From contig NZ_JARUBL010000001.1 of NCBI RefSeq assembly GCF_029626155.1, positions 4,320,501 to 4,384,500 of the forward strand: a DNA stretch of 64,000 nt, read 5' to 3'. Positions 1-8,525 of this stretch are shown piece by piece. How positions within the stretch are numbered: position 1 is the stretch's first letter; every line of letters starts with the position of its first letter. The position numbers and the translations under genes are program-made. Below the pieces are notes generated by a model. That model was not told the origin of the DNA and searched no databases. It saw only the letters and a list, made by a program, of their open reading frames with translations. Source of the stretch: Solwaraspora sp. WMMD1047. Its GTDB lineage: Bacteria; Actinomycetota; Actinomycetes; Mycobacteriales; Micromonosporaceae.

Positions 1-1
1 G

Positions 2-745
2 GCGACGCGGGTGTTCGCCGACCGGCGGCAGCACGGGATGGCAGCCGCGCAGGCCAACTGGGCACTCGGGCTGGTCGACCTGGCGGGTGGCGACCCACGG
101 CGCGCTCTCGACCGGTTCGAGGTCGCCTGCGCCGGTCCAGCCGGCCGTGACCTCATGGTGCGGGCGGTTCCCGACCACGTCGAGGCGGCGGTACGGGCCG
201 GCGACGCCAGCCGGGCCGGGCGGTTCCTGGCCGGGCTCGCCGACTGGGCGGCGTACACCCGCAGCCCGGCGGCGCTCGCCCTGCTGCGGCGCTGCCGTGG
301 CCTGCTCGACGGCGGCGGGCCGGCCGAGCGGTGGTTCGAGGAGTCTCTGGCGGGAGAGGACTGCGGTCCGTACGACCAGGCGCGGACCCGGCTGCTGTTC
401 GGTGAGTGGCTCCGCCGGCACCGCCGCCCGACCAGGGCCAGGGAACAGCTCCTGGCGGCGTACGAGACGTTTGTCCGGATCGGTGCTGGTGGCTGGCTGC
501 CCCGGGTCCGGGCCGAGCTGACGGCGCTCGGCGAGACCGCGCCGGGTGCGGCCGCCACCGCCGGCGCCGGTGGACTCACCCCCCAGGAACTGCAGGTGGT
601 ACGCCGCGCGGCGGTGGGGATGAGCAACCGGGAGATCGCCGCCGAGCTCTTCCTCAGCCCGCGTACGGTCGGCCATCACCTCTACCGGGCGTACCCGAAA
701 TTGGGCGTCCGCCGACGCGCCGAGCTGGGAAAGCTCGAGCTGTGA
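2..745 (+). CDS. LuxR-family transcriptional regulator, C-terminal part (cut by window edge)
   Basis: The last ~55 residues form a LuxR/GerE helix-turn-helix beginning LTPQELQVVRRAA, followed by GMSNREIAAELFLSPRTV. This domain binds DNA in regulators of this family. The preceding ~185 residues are alanine/arginine-rich and helical, like the TPR-type region of large LAL/AfsR-like LuxR proteins. The frame stays open to the window edge, so the true start and any N-terminal ATPase lie upstream. The GTG at 11 is in frame but has no ribosome site visible. The target genes cannot be deduced. The next gene is 128 bases downstream on the same strand. Confidence 0.8.
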   Translation, partial: ATRVFADRRQHGMAAAQANWALGLVDLAGGDPRRALDRFEVACAGPAGRDLMVRAVPDHVEAAVRAGDASRAGRFLAGLADWAAYTRSPAALALLRRCRGLLDGGGPAERWFEESLAGEDCGPYDQARTRLLFGEWLRRHRRPTRAREQLLAAYETFVRIGAGGWLPRVRAELTALGETAPGAAATAGAGGLTPQELQVVRRAAVGMSNREIAAELFLSPRTVGHHLYRAYPKLGVRRRAELGKLEL

Positions 746-873
746 CCGGCACCCGGGACCGCGGTCGAGCGACAGTCGTTTGACCGATGCGGACGCGGCG
801 GACCGGCACCTAGCCTCGCCGGAGCGGGAGGGCCACCCACCCCGAAATGTGACGATCACTTGGAGGCACAGCG

Positions 874-1656
874 ATGGATACGGCCGCGTATCTCAAGGCA
901 GTCGTGGAACAGACGAACACGTTCGCCGACTGGGTGGCAGACCGGAACCCGGCGACCCCGGTACCCACCTGTCCGAAATGGACATTGGCCGAGCTGGTCG
1001 ACCACGTCGGGGCGACCCAGCGGATGGTGCAGATGCTGGTATGCGAGCGGATGACCGAGCCGAGCGGAGCATTCGCCGGCTACGCTCCGGGTCCGACCGA
1101 TTCGGCTCAGTGGCGTGCCTGGTTGACCGACGGCGCGGCCGAGGCGAAGCGGGCGTTCGAGGGGGTCGCCGATGACACGCCGGTGTGGGACCCGTCCGGC
1201 GCCGAAGCGGGCGTGCCGTTCTGGTCCCGTCGGCTGTTCGGCGAGATCTGCGTACACCGGGCCGACGCGGCGGCGGCACTGGACCTGCCGTACGAGCTGG
1301 CGCCGGAGCACGCCGCCGCGGCGGTCGAGGACTGGCTGGACACGATGACCTCCCAGGGCTACTGGGAGAACCGGCCGGACTTCGCCGAGGCGATGCGCGG
1401 CGACGGCCAGACCCTGCACTTCCACGCGACCGACGCGCCCGGTGAGTGGCTGGCCCGCCGGGAACCGGACCGGGTCGTCCTGGCCCACACGCACACCAAG
1501 GCGGACGTCGCGGTCCGCGGCCCCGCCACCGAGCTGCTGCTCGTCCTCAGCCGGCGTCGCCCGCTGGCGGCCGCCTCCGGGCTGCAGGTGCACGGTGACG
1601 GGGCGTTGCTCGACCGGTGGATCGAACACATGGACTGGGTCGCCGACGGCGGCTGA
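874..1656 (+). CDS. maleylpyruvate isomerase-family mycothiol-dependent protein (TIGR03086-like)
   Basis: This 260-residue protein has the layout of the actinobacterial mycothiol-dependent maleylpyruvate isomerase family (DinB-like four-helix N-terminal domain). The metal-site-like histidines are in LVDHVGATQ and in EICVHRADAAAAL, and a C-terminal domain follows from about residue 180. Members use mycothiol or act as uncharacterised metal-dependent transferases; the substrate here is unknown. The ATG follows TTGGAGG-like sequence at a suitable distance. Nothing in the neighbouring LuxR or oxidoreductase genes fixes a pathway. Family assignment is fairly secure, function is not. Confidence 0.8.
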   Translation: MDTAAYLKAVVEQTNTFADWVADRNPATPVPTCPKWTLAELVDHVGATQRMVQMLVCERMTEPSGAFAGYAPGPTDSAQWRAWLTDGAAEAKRAFEGVADDTPVWDPSGAEAGVPFWSRRLFGEICVHRADAAAALDLPYELAPEHAAAAVEDWLDTMTSQGYWENRPDFAEAMRGDGQTLHFHATDAPGEWLARREPDRVVLAHTHTKADVAVRGPATELLLVLSRRRPLAAASGLQVHGDGALLDRWIEHMDWVADGG

Positions 1657-1786
1657 GTCGGCCGTCCCACCTCGTCGCGGTTGTCGCGGGCTACGGGCGT
1701 TTGGCGGCTTCGATCCCGGGAACTGCGCCCGAGCGGGCGCGGGCCAGCGGGTCCGGGGCCGACCGAGCGGGACGGGAGTCGGTGGG

Positions 1787-2764
1787 ATGCGGATCGGGTA
1801 CAAGCTGATGGCGGAGGCGTTCGGGCCGGAGGAGATCATCCGGCAGGCGGTGCGGGCCGAGCAGGTCGGGTTCGACTTCGTGGAGATCAGCGACCACTAC
1901 CACCCGTGGCTGGACGTCCAGGGGCACTCCCCGTTCGCCTGGAGCGTGCTCGGCGCGATCGCCGCGAAGACCACGACCATCGGGCTCGCCACCGGCGTCA
2001 CCTGCCCGACGGTCCGCTACCACCCGGCGATCATCGCGCAGGCCGCGGCGACCACGGCGATCATCTCCGACGGGCGGTTCACCCTCGGGGTCGGTGCCGG
2101 TGAACGACTCAATGAGCATATCGTCGGCCAGGGTTTCCCGAGCGTGCTGGGCCGCCACGAGCGGCTCCGCGAGGCGCTGGAGATCATCCGGCTGCTCTGG
2201 TCCGGCGGCTACCAGTCGTACGAGGGAAAGCATCTGCAGTTGGAGGACGCCCGGGTGTTCGACCTGCCCGACCCGTTGCCGCCGATCGCGGTCGCGGCGA
2301 GCGGTTCCGCGTCGGCGACGATCGCGGCCGAACTCGGCGACGGCCTCTTCGCGACCGAGCCGAAGTCCGAGATCATCGACCGCTACCGGGCCGCCGGCGG
2401 CTCCGGCCCGCGGTACGCCGAGGTCCCCCTGGCCTGGGCCAAGGACGAGGAGCAGGCGGTACGGGCGGTGCTGGAGACCAGCCGCTGGGCGGTGACCGGG
2501 TGGAAGGTGATGAGCGAGTTGCCGAACCCGGCGAACTTCGAGGCGGCGACCACCTGGGTGGACGAGCGGGCGATCCGGGGGCAGTTCGCGGTGGGCCCGG
2601 ACGTCGAGACCCACCTCGCGGCCGTCCAGCCGTACGCCGAGGTCGGCTTCGACCATCTGGCGCTGCAGAACGCCGGTCCGGACCAGGACGGGTTCTTCGA
2701 CTTCTTCGAGCGGGAGCTGAGCGGTCGGATCCGGGCGCTGGCCCCGGCGGGCAGCGGCGGCTGA
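1787..2764 (+). CDS. LLM-class F420-dependent oxidoreductase (TIGR03557-like)
   Basis: This 325-residue TIM-barrel protein starts MRIGYKLMAEAFGPEEI and contains the conserved SDHYHPW motif, with GVGAGERLNEH and the VAASG segment. These are typical of the F420-dependent glucose-6-phosphate dehydrogenase-like branch of the luciferase-like family. Such enzymes transfer hydride between F420 and small organic substrates in the cytoplasm. The longer upstream reading frame is rejected, because the recognisable protein begins at this ATG and a GGTGGG element precedes it. It is probably a single gene. The exact substrate is unknown. Confidence 0.88.
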   Translation: MRIGYKLMAEAFGPEEIIRQAVRAEQVGFDFVEISDHYHPWLDVQGHSPFAWSVLGAIAAKTTTIGLATGVTCPTVRYHPAIIAQAAATTAIISDGRFTLGVGAGERLNEHIVGQGFPSVLGRHERLREALEIIRLLWSGGYQSYEGKHLQLEDARVFDLPDPLPPIAVAASGSASATIAAELGDGLFATEPKSEIIDRYRAAGGSGPRYAEVPLAWAKDEEQAVRAVLETSRWAVTGWKVMSELPNPANFEAATTWVDERAIRGQFAVGPDVETHLAAVQPYAEVGFDHLALQNAGPDQDGFFDFFERELSGRIRALAPAGSGG

Positions 2765-3037
2765 CCCTGGCACGTGGCGCGCGGCCGACCCTGGCACGCG
2801 CTGCGCCCGGCTGATCCTGTCCCGGGCCGCGCGCGCCGAGGGTCGCCACGAGTTGTGTCCATCGATGTTCATCTCTAGACTGTGCCGGGCGTCGTCGCCG
2901 GGACGACCGCGTACGGGCTGGCCGGCCCTCCCGGTGGGACATCGGTTCGCGGGAGCCGATCGACGGCCGTCCGCCCCGCGTATGCGCGGTTGCGCGGCCA
3001 CCACTGTCGCAACAGTTCCCGAGAGGACCGTGACCCG

Positions 3038-4282
3038 ATGAGGGTTTCCACAGCGCACCGCCGGGTGCCCATCGCCGTGGCGGTGGCCCTGGCCGCGACC
3101 GCCACCGCCGCGGTCGGACTGGACCTCGGCTCGACCGCCCGCGCCGCCGCCGGTTGCCAGGTCGACTACGTGGTCAACCAGTGGACCGGCGGCTTCACCG
3201 CCAACATCCGCCTGACCGGCGGCGACACCGCCCTGACCGGCTGGACGGTGACCTGGACCTACGGCGGCGACCAGCGGATCACCAACAGTTGGAACGCCCA
3301 GGTGACGCAGACCGGGGCGGCGGTCACCGCCCGCAACATGGCCTGGAACGGCAACGTGCCGGCCGGCGGCACGACCGAGTTCGGCGTGCAGGGAACGTAC
3401 GCCACCAGCTCCGCGCCACCGACCGACTTCGCGGTCAACGGCTCGGCGTGCAACGGCGCCGCCCCACCGACCACGCCCCCACCGACCACCCCGCCGCCGA
3501 CCACCCCACCCCCGACCACGCCACCACCCACCACCCCGCCGCCGACCACCCCGCCGCCGACCACGCCACCGCCGACCACGCCACCGCCGGCCGGGTGCGG
3601 TGCGGCGGCCTTCTGTGACGGGTTCGAGAACCAGGCCGGGACCACCCCGTCGGGCGACTGGCAGGTGACCTACCCGGACTGCCAGGGCACCGGGTCGGCC
3701 GCGATCGACAACACCGTGGCCCACCAGGGCAGCCGGTCGGTACGGATCAACGGCGCCACCGGCTACTGCAACCATGTCTTCGTCGGGGTCACCCGCGACC
3801 TGAGCAGCCTCGGCGCGGTCCGATACGCCAGATTCTGGGTACGCCACACGACGCCCCTGCCCACCCAGCACGTCACCTTCCTGGCCATGCGGGACGCCAA
3901 CGACGGCAACCGGGACCTGCGGATGGGCGGCCAGAACGGGGCGCTGCAGTGGAACCGGGCCTCCGACGACGCCACCCTGCCGGAGCAGAGCCCGAACGGG
4001 GTCGCGCTCAGCATGCCACTGCCCACCAATCGGTGGACCTGTGTGGAGTTCCTGGTCGACGGCGCCCAGGGTCGGTTGCAGACCTGGGTCGACGGGACGG
4101 CGGTGACCGGCCTCGCCGCGGACGGCACCCCCACCCACGACATCGACGGCCAGTGGCTCAACCGGGCCAACTGGCGGCCGAGCCTGACCGACCTGCGGTT
4201 GGGTTGGGAGAGCTACGGCGAGGGCGCCGACACGCTCTGGTTCGACGACGTCGCGATGGGCACCGCCCGGATCGGCTGCTGA
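3038..4282 (+). CDS. secreted CBM2 protein with Cip1-like C-terminal domain
   Basis: The 414-residue product has a signal peptide (about 1-38, ending ARAAA), then a family 2 cellulose-binding module (about 39-135). That module has the W residues and flanking cysteines in GCQVDYVVNQW and NGSACNG. A Thr/Pro linker made of PPTTP repeats follows (about 140-185). The ~230-residue C-terminal domain starts GCGAAAFCDGFE and contains the paired-Trp/Asp pattern of a jelly-roll sugar-binding fold; it recalls Cip1-like proteins associated with cellulose breakdown. I see no certain catalytic residues, so lyase activity is only possible. The start ATG follows GAGAGGACCGTGACCCG. Predicted role: extracellular plant polysaccharide binding or degradation. 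Confidence 0.85.
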   Translation: MRVSTAHRRVPIAVAVALAATATAAVGLDLGSTARAAAGCQVDYVVNQWTGGFTANIRLTGGDTALTGWTVTWTYGGDQRITNSWNAQVTQTGAAVTARNMAWNGNVPAGGTTEFGVQGTYATSSAPPTDFAVNGSACNGAAPPTTPPPTTPPPTTPPPTTPPPTTPPPTTPPPTTPPPTTPPPAGCGAAAFCDGFENQAGTTPSGDWQVTYPDCQGTGSAAIDNTVAHQGSRSVRINGATGYCNHVFVGVTRDLSSLGAVRYARFWVRHTTPLPTQHVTFLAMRDANDGNRDLRMGGQNGALQWNRASDDATLPEQSPNGVALSMPLPTNRWTCVEFLVDGAQGRLQTWVDGTAVTGLAADGTPTHDIDGQWLNRANWRPSLTDLRLGWESYGEGADTLWFDDVAMGTARIGC

Positions 4283-4283
4283 C

Positions 4284-4328
4284 CCTGATCCGGCGGCCCG
4301 GCCCTGGGGGTCGGGCCGCCGGGTCAGG
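4284..4328. terminator. bidirectional hairpin terminator between CBM2 gene and lactate permease
   Basis: A 17-base arm (CCTGATCCGGCGGCCCG, 4284-4300) pairs with 4312-4328 with one mismatch around an 11-base loop. It sits exactly between two convergent genes and lacks a T-tract, as is usual in high-GC actinomycetes. Confidence 0.7.
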
Positions 4329-4374
4329 GGGCGGGTCCAGCCGGCACGTCAGGCAGCCCGGCGGCCGGTCCGGG

Positions 4375-6126
4375 TCAGGGCACCATCCAGGCCAGGATGG
4401 GCGTTGTCTGGAGGCCCACCAGCAGCGCCATCGCCGCGATCAGCGCCAGGCTCCAGCCGAGGGTCCGCCGGAACAGGTCGCCCTCACGGCCGTAGAGGCC
4501 CACCGCGGCTGCCGCGATGCAGAGGTTCTGCAGCGAGATCATTTTGCCCACCACCCCGCCCGAGGCGTTGGCCGCGGCCATCACCATCGGGTCGAGTCCG
4601 GCCTTCTCCGCGGCGCTCACCTGAAGCGCGCCGAACAGCGAGTTCGACGACGTGTCCGAACCGGTGAGCGCCACGCCGAGCCAGCCGAGCACCGGGGAGA
4701 GGACGGCGAAGAAACCGCCGGCCCCGGCCAGCCACGTCCCCAGCACGGTCGTCTGCCCGCTGGCGTTCATCACGAAGGCCAGTGCGAGCAGCCCGCAGAC
4801 GGTCAGGATCGCCCACCGCAGGTCGACGACCGTATCCCGATACGCCTTCCCGGCCGTACGCGCGGAGACGCCGAGCAGGACCATCGTGATCAGACCGGCC
4901 AGCAGCAGGAGGGTGCCGGTGGACGACAACCAGTTGAGCCGGAACAGCGGAAGCGTGGACGGTGCGCCGGAGGTCGTCTCCAGATGCAGACCGGGCCAGT
5001 TGAAGGTGACGGTCACCAGATTCAGGACCTCGGACACCACCGGGATCTGGGACAGGCCGAAGATCGCCACGATCGTGGCGTACGGCGCGTACGCCCGCCA
5101 GACCTCGGCCCTGGAGTCGCCCCCGTCCGCGCGGGTTCGGGTGATGACCGCGCCCTCCGGACGCCCCGCGCCGGCACCCCCCGTTGCGGTGTCAGCCGCT
5201 CCGGAGCCGCCGACCAACACCGTCGGGCCGCCCGCGTCCGGCCGCCCCCAGATCAATGGATCCGGGGCAGTCGACGAGGCCGGTACGCCGGTCTCCGGGA
5301 CGCCGGGCGAGATGCGCGGTGGCCAGCGTCGCGCCGCGACAGCCACGACCACGGCGCTGACCAGCGCCGCGACGATGTCGGCCAGTGCCATCGACAGATA
5401 GTTCGAGGTCAGGAACTGAGCCAGGCCGAACGCGAGCCCGCAGATCACGGCGAGGTGCCAGGTCTCGCGCAGACCGCGCCGCCGGTCGACCAGCCAGACC
5501 AGCAGCAGCGGTACGAACACCGCGATGACGGGCACCTGCCGACCGGCCATCGCTCCCAGCTCCGTCGCGGGCAGGTCGGTGACCTTCGCGAGGGTGGTGA
5601 TCGGCAGTCCGAGTGGGCCGAACGCGGCCGGCACCGTGTTGGCGGTCAACGTGACGACGGCGGCGGTCATCGGGCTGAACCCGAGCGCGAGCAGCATCAC
5701 CGTCGTGATGGCCACCGGAGTGCCCTGACCGGCCAGACCTTCCAGGAGGGAGCCGAAGCAGAACGCGATGACAAGGGCCTGAACCCGGCGGTCGTCGCTG
5801 ACCCGCGCGAAGGAACGCCGCAGCACATCGAACGACCCGGTGCGGACCGTCATCTGGTAGATCCAAATGGCGGTGACGAACGTCCAGGCCAACGGGAAGA
5901 GCGCGAAGGCCGCCCCCTGCGCGGCTACCCACACCGATTGACCGGCCGGCATGGCGTAACCGAGGCTGGCCACCAGCAGCGCGACCGCCAGCGCTCCCCA
6001 GGCGGCCACCCAGGCTCTGACCCGGAAGAGTCCGAGCAGGACGAACAGGGTCAGAATCGGAAGCCCCGCGACGGCAGCGCTCCACGCCACCGAGTTCGCC
6101 ACCGGATCGAGCTCGGGACGATACAT
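4375..6126 (-). CDS. lctP: L-lactate permease family transporter
   Basis: This 583-residue integral membrane protein has about 13 hydrophobic segments. It carries family hallmarks including GTPVAITTVMLLALGF, SDTSSNSLFGALQV and NASGGVVGKMISLQNL, which are characteristic of LctP/LldP carriers importing lactate or glycolate with protons. A hydrophilic, variable cytoplasmic loop lies at about residues 255-330. The ATG at 6126 is chosen over an upstream in-frame start because GAGGGCGG precedes it. No lactate dehydrogenase gene lies next to it, so it appears to be a stand-alone uptake gene. Confidence 0.9.
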   Translation of the reverse strand: MYRPELDPVANSVAWSAAVAGLPILTLFVLLGLFRVRAWVAAWGALAVALLVASLGYAMPAGQSVWVAAQGAAFALFPLAWTFVTAIWIYQMTVRTGSFDVLRRSFARVSDDRRVQALVIAFCFGSLLEGLAGQGTPVAITTVMLLALGFSPMTAAVVTLTANTVPAAFGPLGLPITTLAKVTDLPATELGAMAGRQVPVIAVFVPLLLVWLVDRRRGLRETWHLAVICGLAFGLAQFLTSNYLSMALADIVAALVSAVVVAVAARRWPPRISPGVPETGVPASSTAPDPLIWGRPDAGGPTVLVGGSGAADTATGGAGAGRPEGAVITRTRADGGDSRAEVWRAYAPYATIVAIFGLSQIPVVSEVLNLVTVTFNWPGLHLETTSGAPSTLPLFRLNWLSSTGTLLLLAGLITMVLLGVSARTAGKAYRDTVVDLRWAILTVCGLLALAFVMNASGQTTVLGTWLAGAGGFFAVLSPVLGWLGVALTGSDTSSNSLFGALQVSAAEKAGLDPMVMAAANASGGVVGKMISLQNLCIAAAAVGLYGREGDLFRRTLGWSLALIAAMALLVGLQTTPILAWMVP

Positions 6127-6268
6127 CCAGCCGCCCTCACTAAGAGTCACCTGTCGGGCACGATTGAGGCCCACCCCGATCCTTCCCCAGCGACCCGTCG
6201 GACTCTTCTCTGAGAATGCTCACCTTGTTCGCACTCATGTTCGACTAGACTGCCGGTGGGGGTGAACC

Positions 6269-7267
6269 ATGACGCCTCTGTCCACTGCCGCGCTGCGCTA
6301 CGCCGCCACCGGCGTCGCCGTCCTGCCCCTGCACTCGACCGACCACGACGGTGCCTGCGACTGTGGGCGGTCCGACTGTGACCGTCCCGGCAAGCACCCG
6401 CAGTGGCATCCCGCGCTGCTGCCGCACGGCCTGCGCGACGCATCCACCCGTCCGGACCGGATCCGGCGCTGGTGGGGGCGCTGGCCGCTGGCAAACATCG
6501 GCCTGCGTACCGGCGAGCGGTTCGACGTCTGCGACATCGACAGCCGCGACGGCCTGGCCGCGTTGCGCGACCTGATCGCCGACCATCCGATCGGCGGTCC
6601 GCTGGTGCGCAGTGGCTCCGGCGGCTGGCATCTCTACCTGCGCCCGACCGGCGTCGGCAACCGCACCGCCCTGCTGCCCGGCGTCGACTGGCGGGGCGTG
6701 GGCGGCTACGTCGTCGCCCCGCCGTCGCGGCACGCAAGCGGCGACCGCTACCGGTGGATCCGTCCACCCGGCACCGCGCTGACCGACCCGCCTCCCCCAT
6801 TGGCGTCCCTGCTGCACCCGCCCCCGCCCATCCGCACCGCCACCTTCGATGCCGTCCGCCTCGCTAGTGGCGGCACCGGTGGGGGCGGTGGCGACAGATG
6901 CGTCAGCGGCGGCGGCAGAGGCGCCAGCCGAGGACGCGACGGCACCGCCGCCAACGTCGACGCGGTGCCGGGTCGGATCGTCGGGGTGCGCCACCCCGAC
7001 CGGTACGCGGCGGCGGCGCTGACCGCCGAGGCGGCCGCCACCGCCTCGGCGCTTCCCGGCCACCGCAACACCACCCTCTACCTGGCCGCCCACCACCTCG
7101 GCCAACTCGCCGCCGTCGGCCTGCTCGACGACCGGGACATCGTCACCGCCCTGGCCGACGCCGCCCACCGGGCCGGGCTGGGCCGCCGGGAAACCGCTCG
7201 GACCGTCCGCTCGGGTCTCCGTGCCGGCCACCGCCGGCCGCGGCTACACCTCACCAACCGCTGGTGA
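6269..7267 (+). CDS. bifunctional DNA primase/polymerase (prim-pol) domain protein
   Basis: The N-terminal ~180 residues match the prim-pol domain of mobile-element replication proteins. Visible features are a cysteine-rich CDCGRSDCDRPGKHP segment (30-43), a catalytic-type D-x-D in FDVCDIDSRDG (89 and 91), and SGSGGWHLYLR with its histidine. A low-complexity Gly/Arg stretch follows at about 205-235, then a helical C-terminal domain at about 245-325. There is no helicase domain, and no integrase or excision gene is adjacent, so it is either an orphan or a remnant of an integrative element. The start follows GGTGGGGGTGAACC. Confidence 0.82.
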   Translation: MTPLSTAALRYAATGVAVLPLHSTDHDGACDCGRSDCDRPGKHPQWHPALLPHGLRDASTRPDRIRRWWGRWPLANIGLRTGERFDVCDIDSRDGLAALRDLIADHPIGGPLVRSGSGGWHLYLRPTGVGNRTALLPGVDWRGVGGYVVAPPSRHASGDRYRWIRPPGTALTDPPPPLASLLHPPPPIRTATFDAVRLASGGTGGGGGDRCVSGGGRGASRGRDGTAANVDAVPGRIVGVRHPDRYAAAALTAEAAATASALPGHRNTTLYLAAHHLGQLAAVGLLDDRDIVTALADAAHRAGLGRRETARTVRSGLRAGHRRPRLHLTNRW

Positions 7268-7364
7268 GCCCTCAACCTCCTCGCCGCCGGCATGGTTCCC
7301 CAGGGAGAACCGCTCGCAACCACCCACCGGCCAGACCGCCCGCACCATCCGCCATTCTGCTCCG

Positions 7365-8525
7365 TCAGCGGTCCGCGAACCGCTCGGCGAACGCCATCAG
7401 GTCGCGCCGTTGGATCGCCGCCGCCATCAGCTCCGGGAACGCGTCCGGTGTGCAGGCGAACGCCGGCACTCCGAGTTCGGCAAGCGCGGCGGCGTTGCCG
7501 TGGTCGTACGCGGGCGCGCCCTCGTCGGAGAGGGCGAGCAGCACCACCACCTGCACCCCGGAGGCGACCATCTCGGCGACCCGGCGCAGCATCTGCGCCC
7601 GGACCCCGCCCTCGTACAGGTCGCTGATCAGCACGAAGATGCTGTCCCGGGGCCGGGTGATGAGCCGCTGCGAGTAGCCGATGGCGCGGTTGATGTCGGT
7701 CCCGCCACCGAGCTGGGTGCCGAAGAGCACCTCGACCGGATCGCTGAGCTGGTCGGTCAGGTCCACCACCGCGGTGTCGAACACCACAAGCGACGTACGC
7801 AGCGCCCGCATCGACGCCAGCACGGCCGCGAACACCCCGGAGTAGACCACCGAGGCGGCCATCGAACCGGACTGGTCGACGCAGAGCACGACGTCGCGCT
7901 GCACGGCGGTGCCGCGCCGCCCGTACCCGATCAGCCTTTCCGGCACCACCGTGCGGTGCTCGGGCTGGTAGTGCTTGAGGTTCGCCAGGATGGTGCGACC
8001 CCAGTCGATGTCGGCATGCCGGGGACGGTTGACCCGGGCCGCCCGGTTGAGCGCGCCGGTGACCGCCGCCCGGGTCCGCTGCGCGATCCGGCGTTCCAGG
8101 TCGGCGACCACCTTCGCCACCACCTGCCGGGCCAGGCCCTTGGTCTGCTCCGGCATCACCCGGTTGAGCGAGAGCAGGGTGCCGACCAGGTGCACGTCCG
8201 GCTCGACGGCGCCCAGCATCTCGGGTTCGAGCAGCAACTGGTTGAGCCGCAGCCGGTCGATCGCGTCGGTCTGCATCACCCGCACCACGGTGCTGGGGAA
8301 GTACTCCCGGATGTCGCCGAGCCAGCGCGCCACCCGGGGCGCGGAGCCGCCGAGCCCGGCCGACCGGTCCCGGCCCCCGCCGCCGGCCGCGCCGTTGTCG
8401 TAGAGCGCCGCCAGCGCGGCGTCGACCTGGGCGTCCCGCCCGGCCGGCCGCCCGCAGGACTCGTCGGCCGCCGCACCCAGCAGCAACCGCCAGCGGCGCC
8501 GCCGCTCGTCCTCGCCGATCGTCAT
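7365..8525 (-). CDS. VWA-domain protein of the MoxR/DUF5682 operon
   Basis: This 386-residue protein carries a von Willebrand factor A domain in its C-terminal half. The metal-ion-dependent adhesion site DQSGS is at 217-221, with FDTAVVDLTD and LISDLYEGG as later metal-site strands. The N-terminal ~190 residues are helical. It is the last gene of a minus-strand operon and its ATG overlaps the stop of the DUF5682 gene (ATGA). VWA proteins next to MoxR ATPases usually act with the ATPase as substrate adaptor or metal-dependent scaffold. Process and substrate are unknown here. Confidence 0.88.
   Translation of the reverse strand: MTIGEDERRRRWRLLLGAAADESCGRPAGRDAQVDAALAALYDNGAAGGGGRDRSAGLGGSAPRVARWLGDIREYFPSTVVRVMQTDAIDRLRLNQLLLEPEMLGAVEPDVHLVGTLLSLNRVMPEQTKGLARQVVAKVVADLERRIAQRTRAAVTGALNRAARVNRPRHADIDWGRTILANLKHYQPEHRTVVPERLIGYGRRGTAVQRDVVLCVDQSGSMAASVVYSGVFAAVLASMRALRTSLVVFDTAVVDLTDQLSDPVEVLFGTQLGGGTDINRAIGYSQRLITRPRDSIFVLISDLYEGGVRAQMLRRVAEMVASGVQVVVLLALSDEGAPAYDHGNAAALAELGVPAFACTPDAFPELMAAAIQRRDLMAFAERFADR

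Noticed and set aside
3463-3595. Regular short repeats that could suggest CRISPR or satellite DNA
   Set aside because: They encode the Pro/Thr linker in frame, with 15-base units and no spacers.
1691-4138. Long minus-strand ORF of 815 codons
   Set aside because: Arg/Gly/Val-rich shadow opposite the oxidoreductase and CBM2 genes, without domain features or ribosome site.
6269-7267. A complete actinomycete integrative element around the prim-pol gene
   Set aside because: No integrase, excisionase, tra or att repeat in the neighbouring 10 kb.
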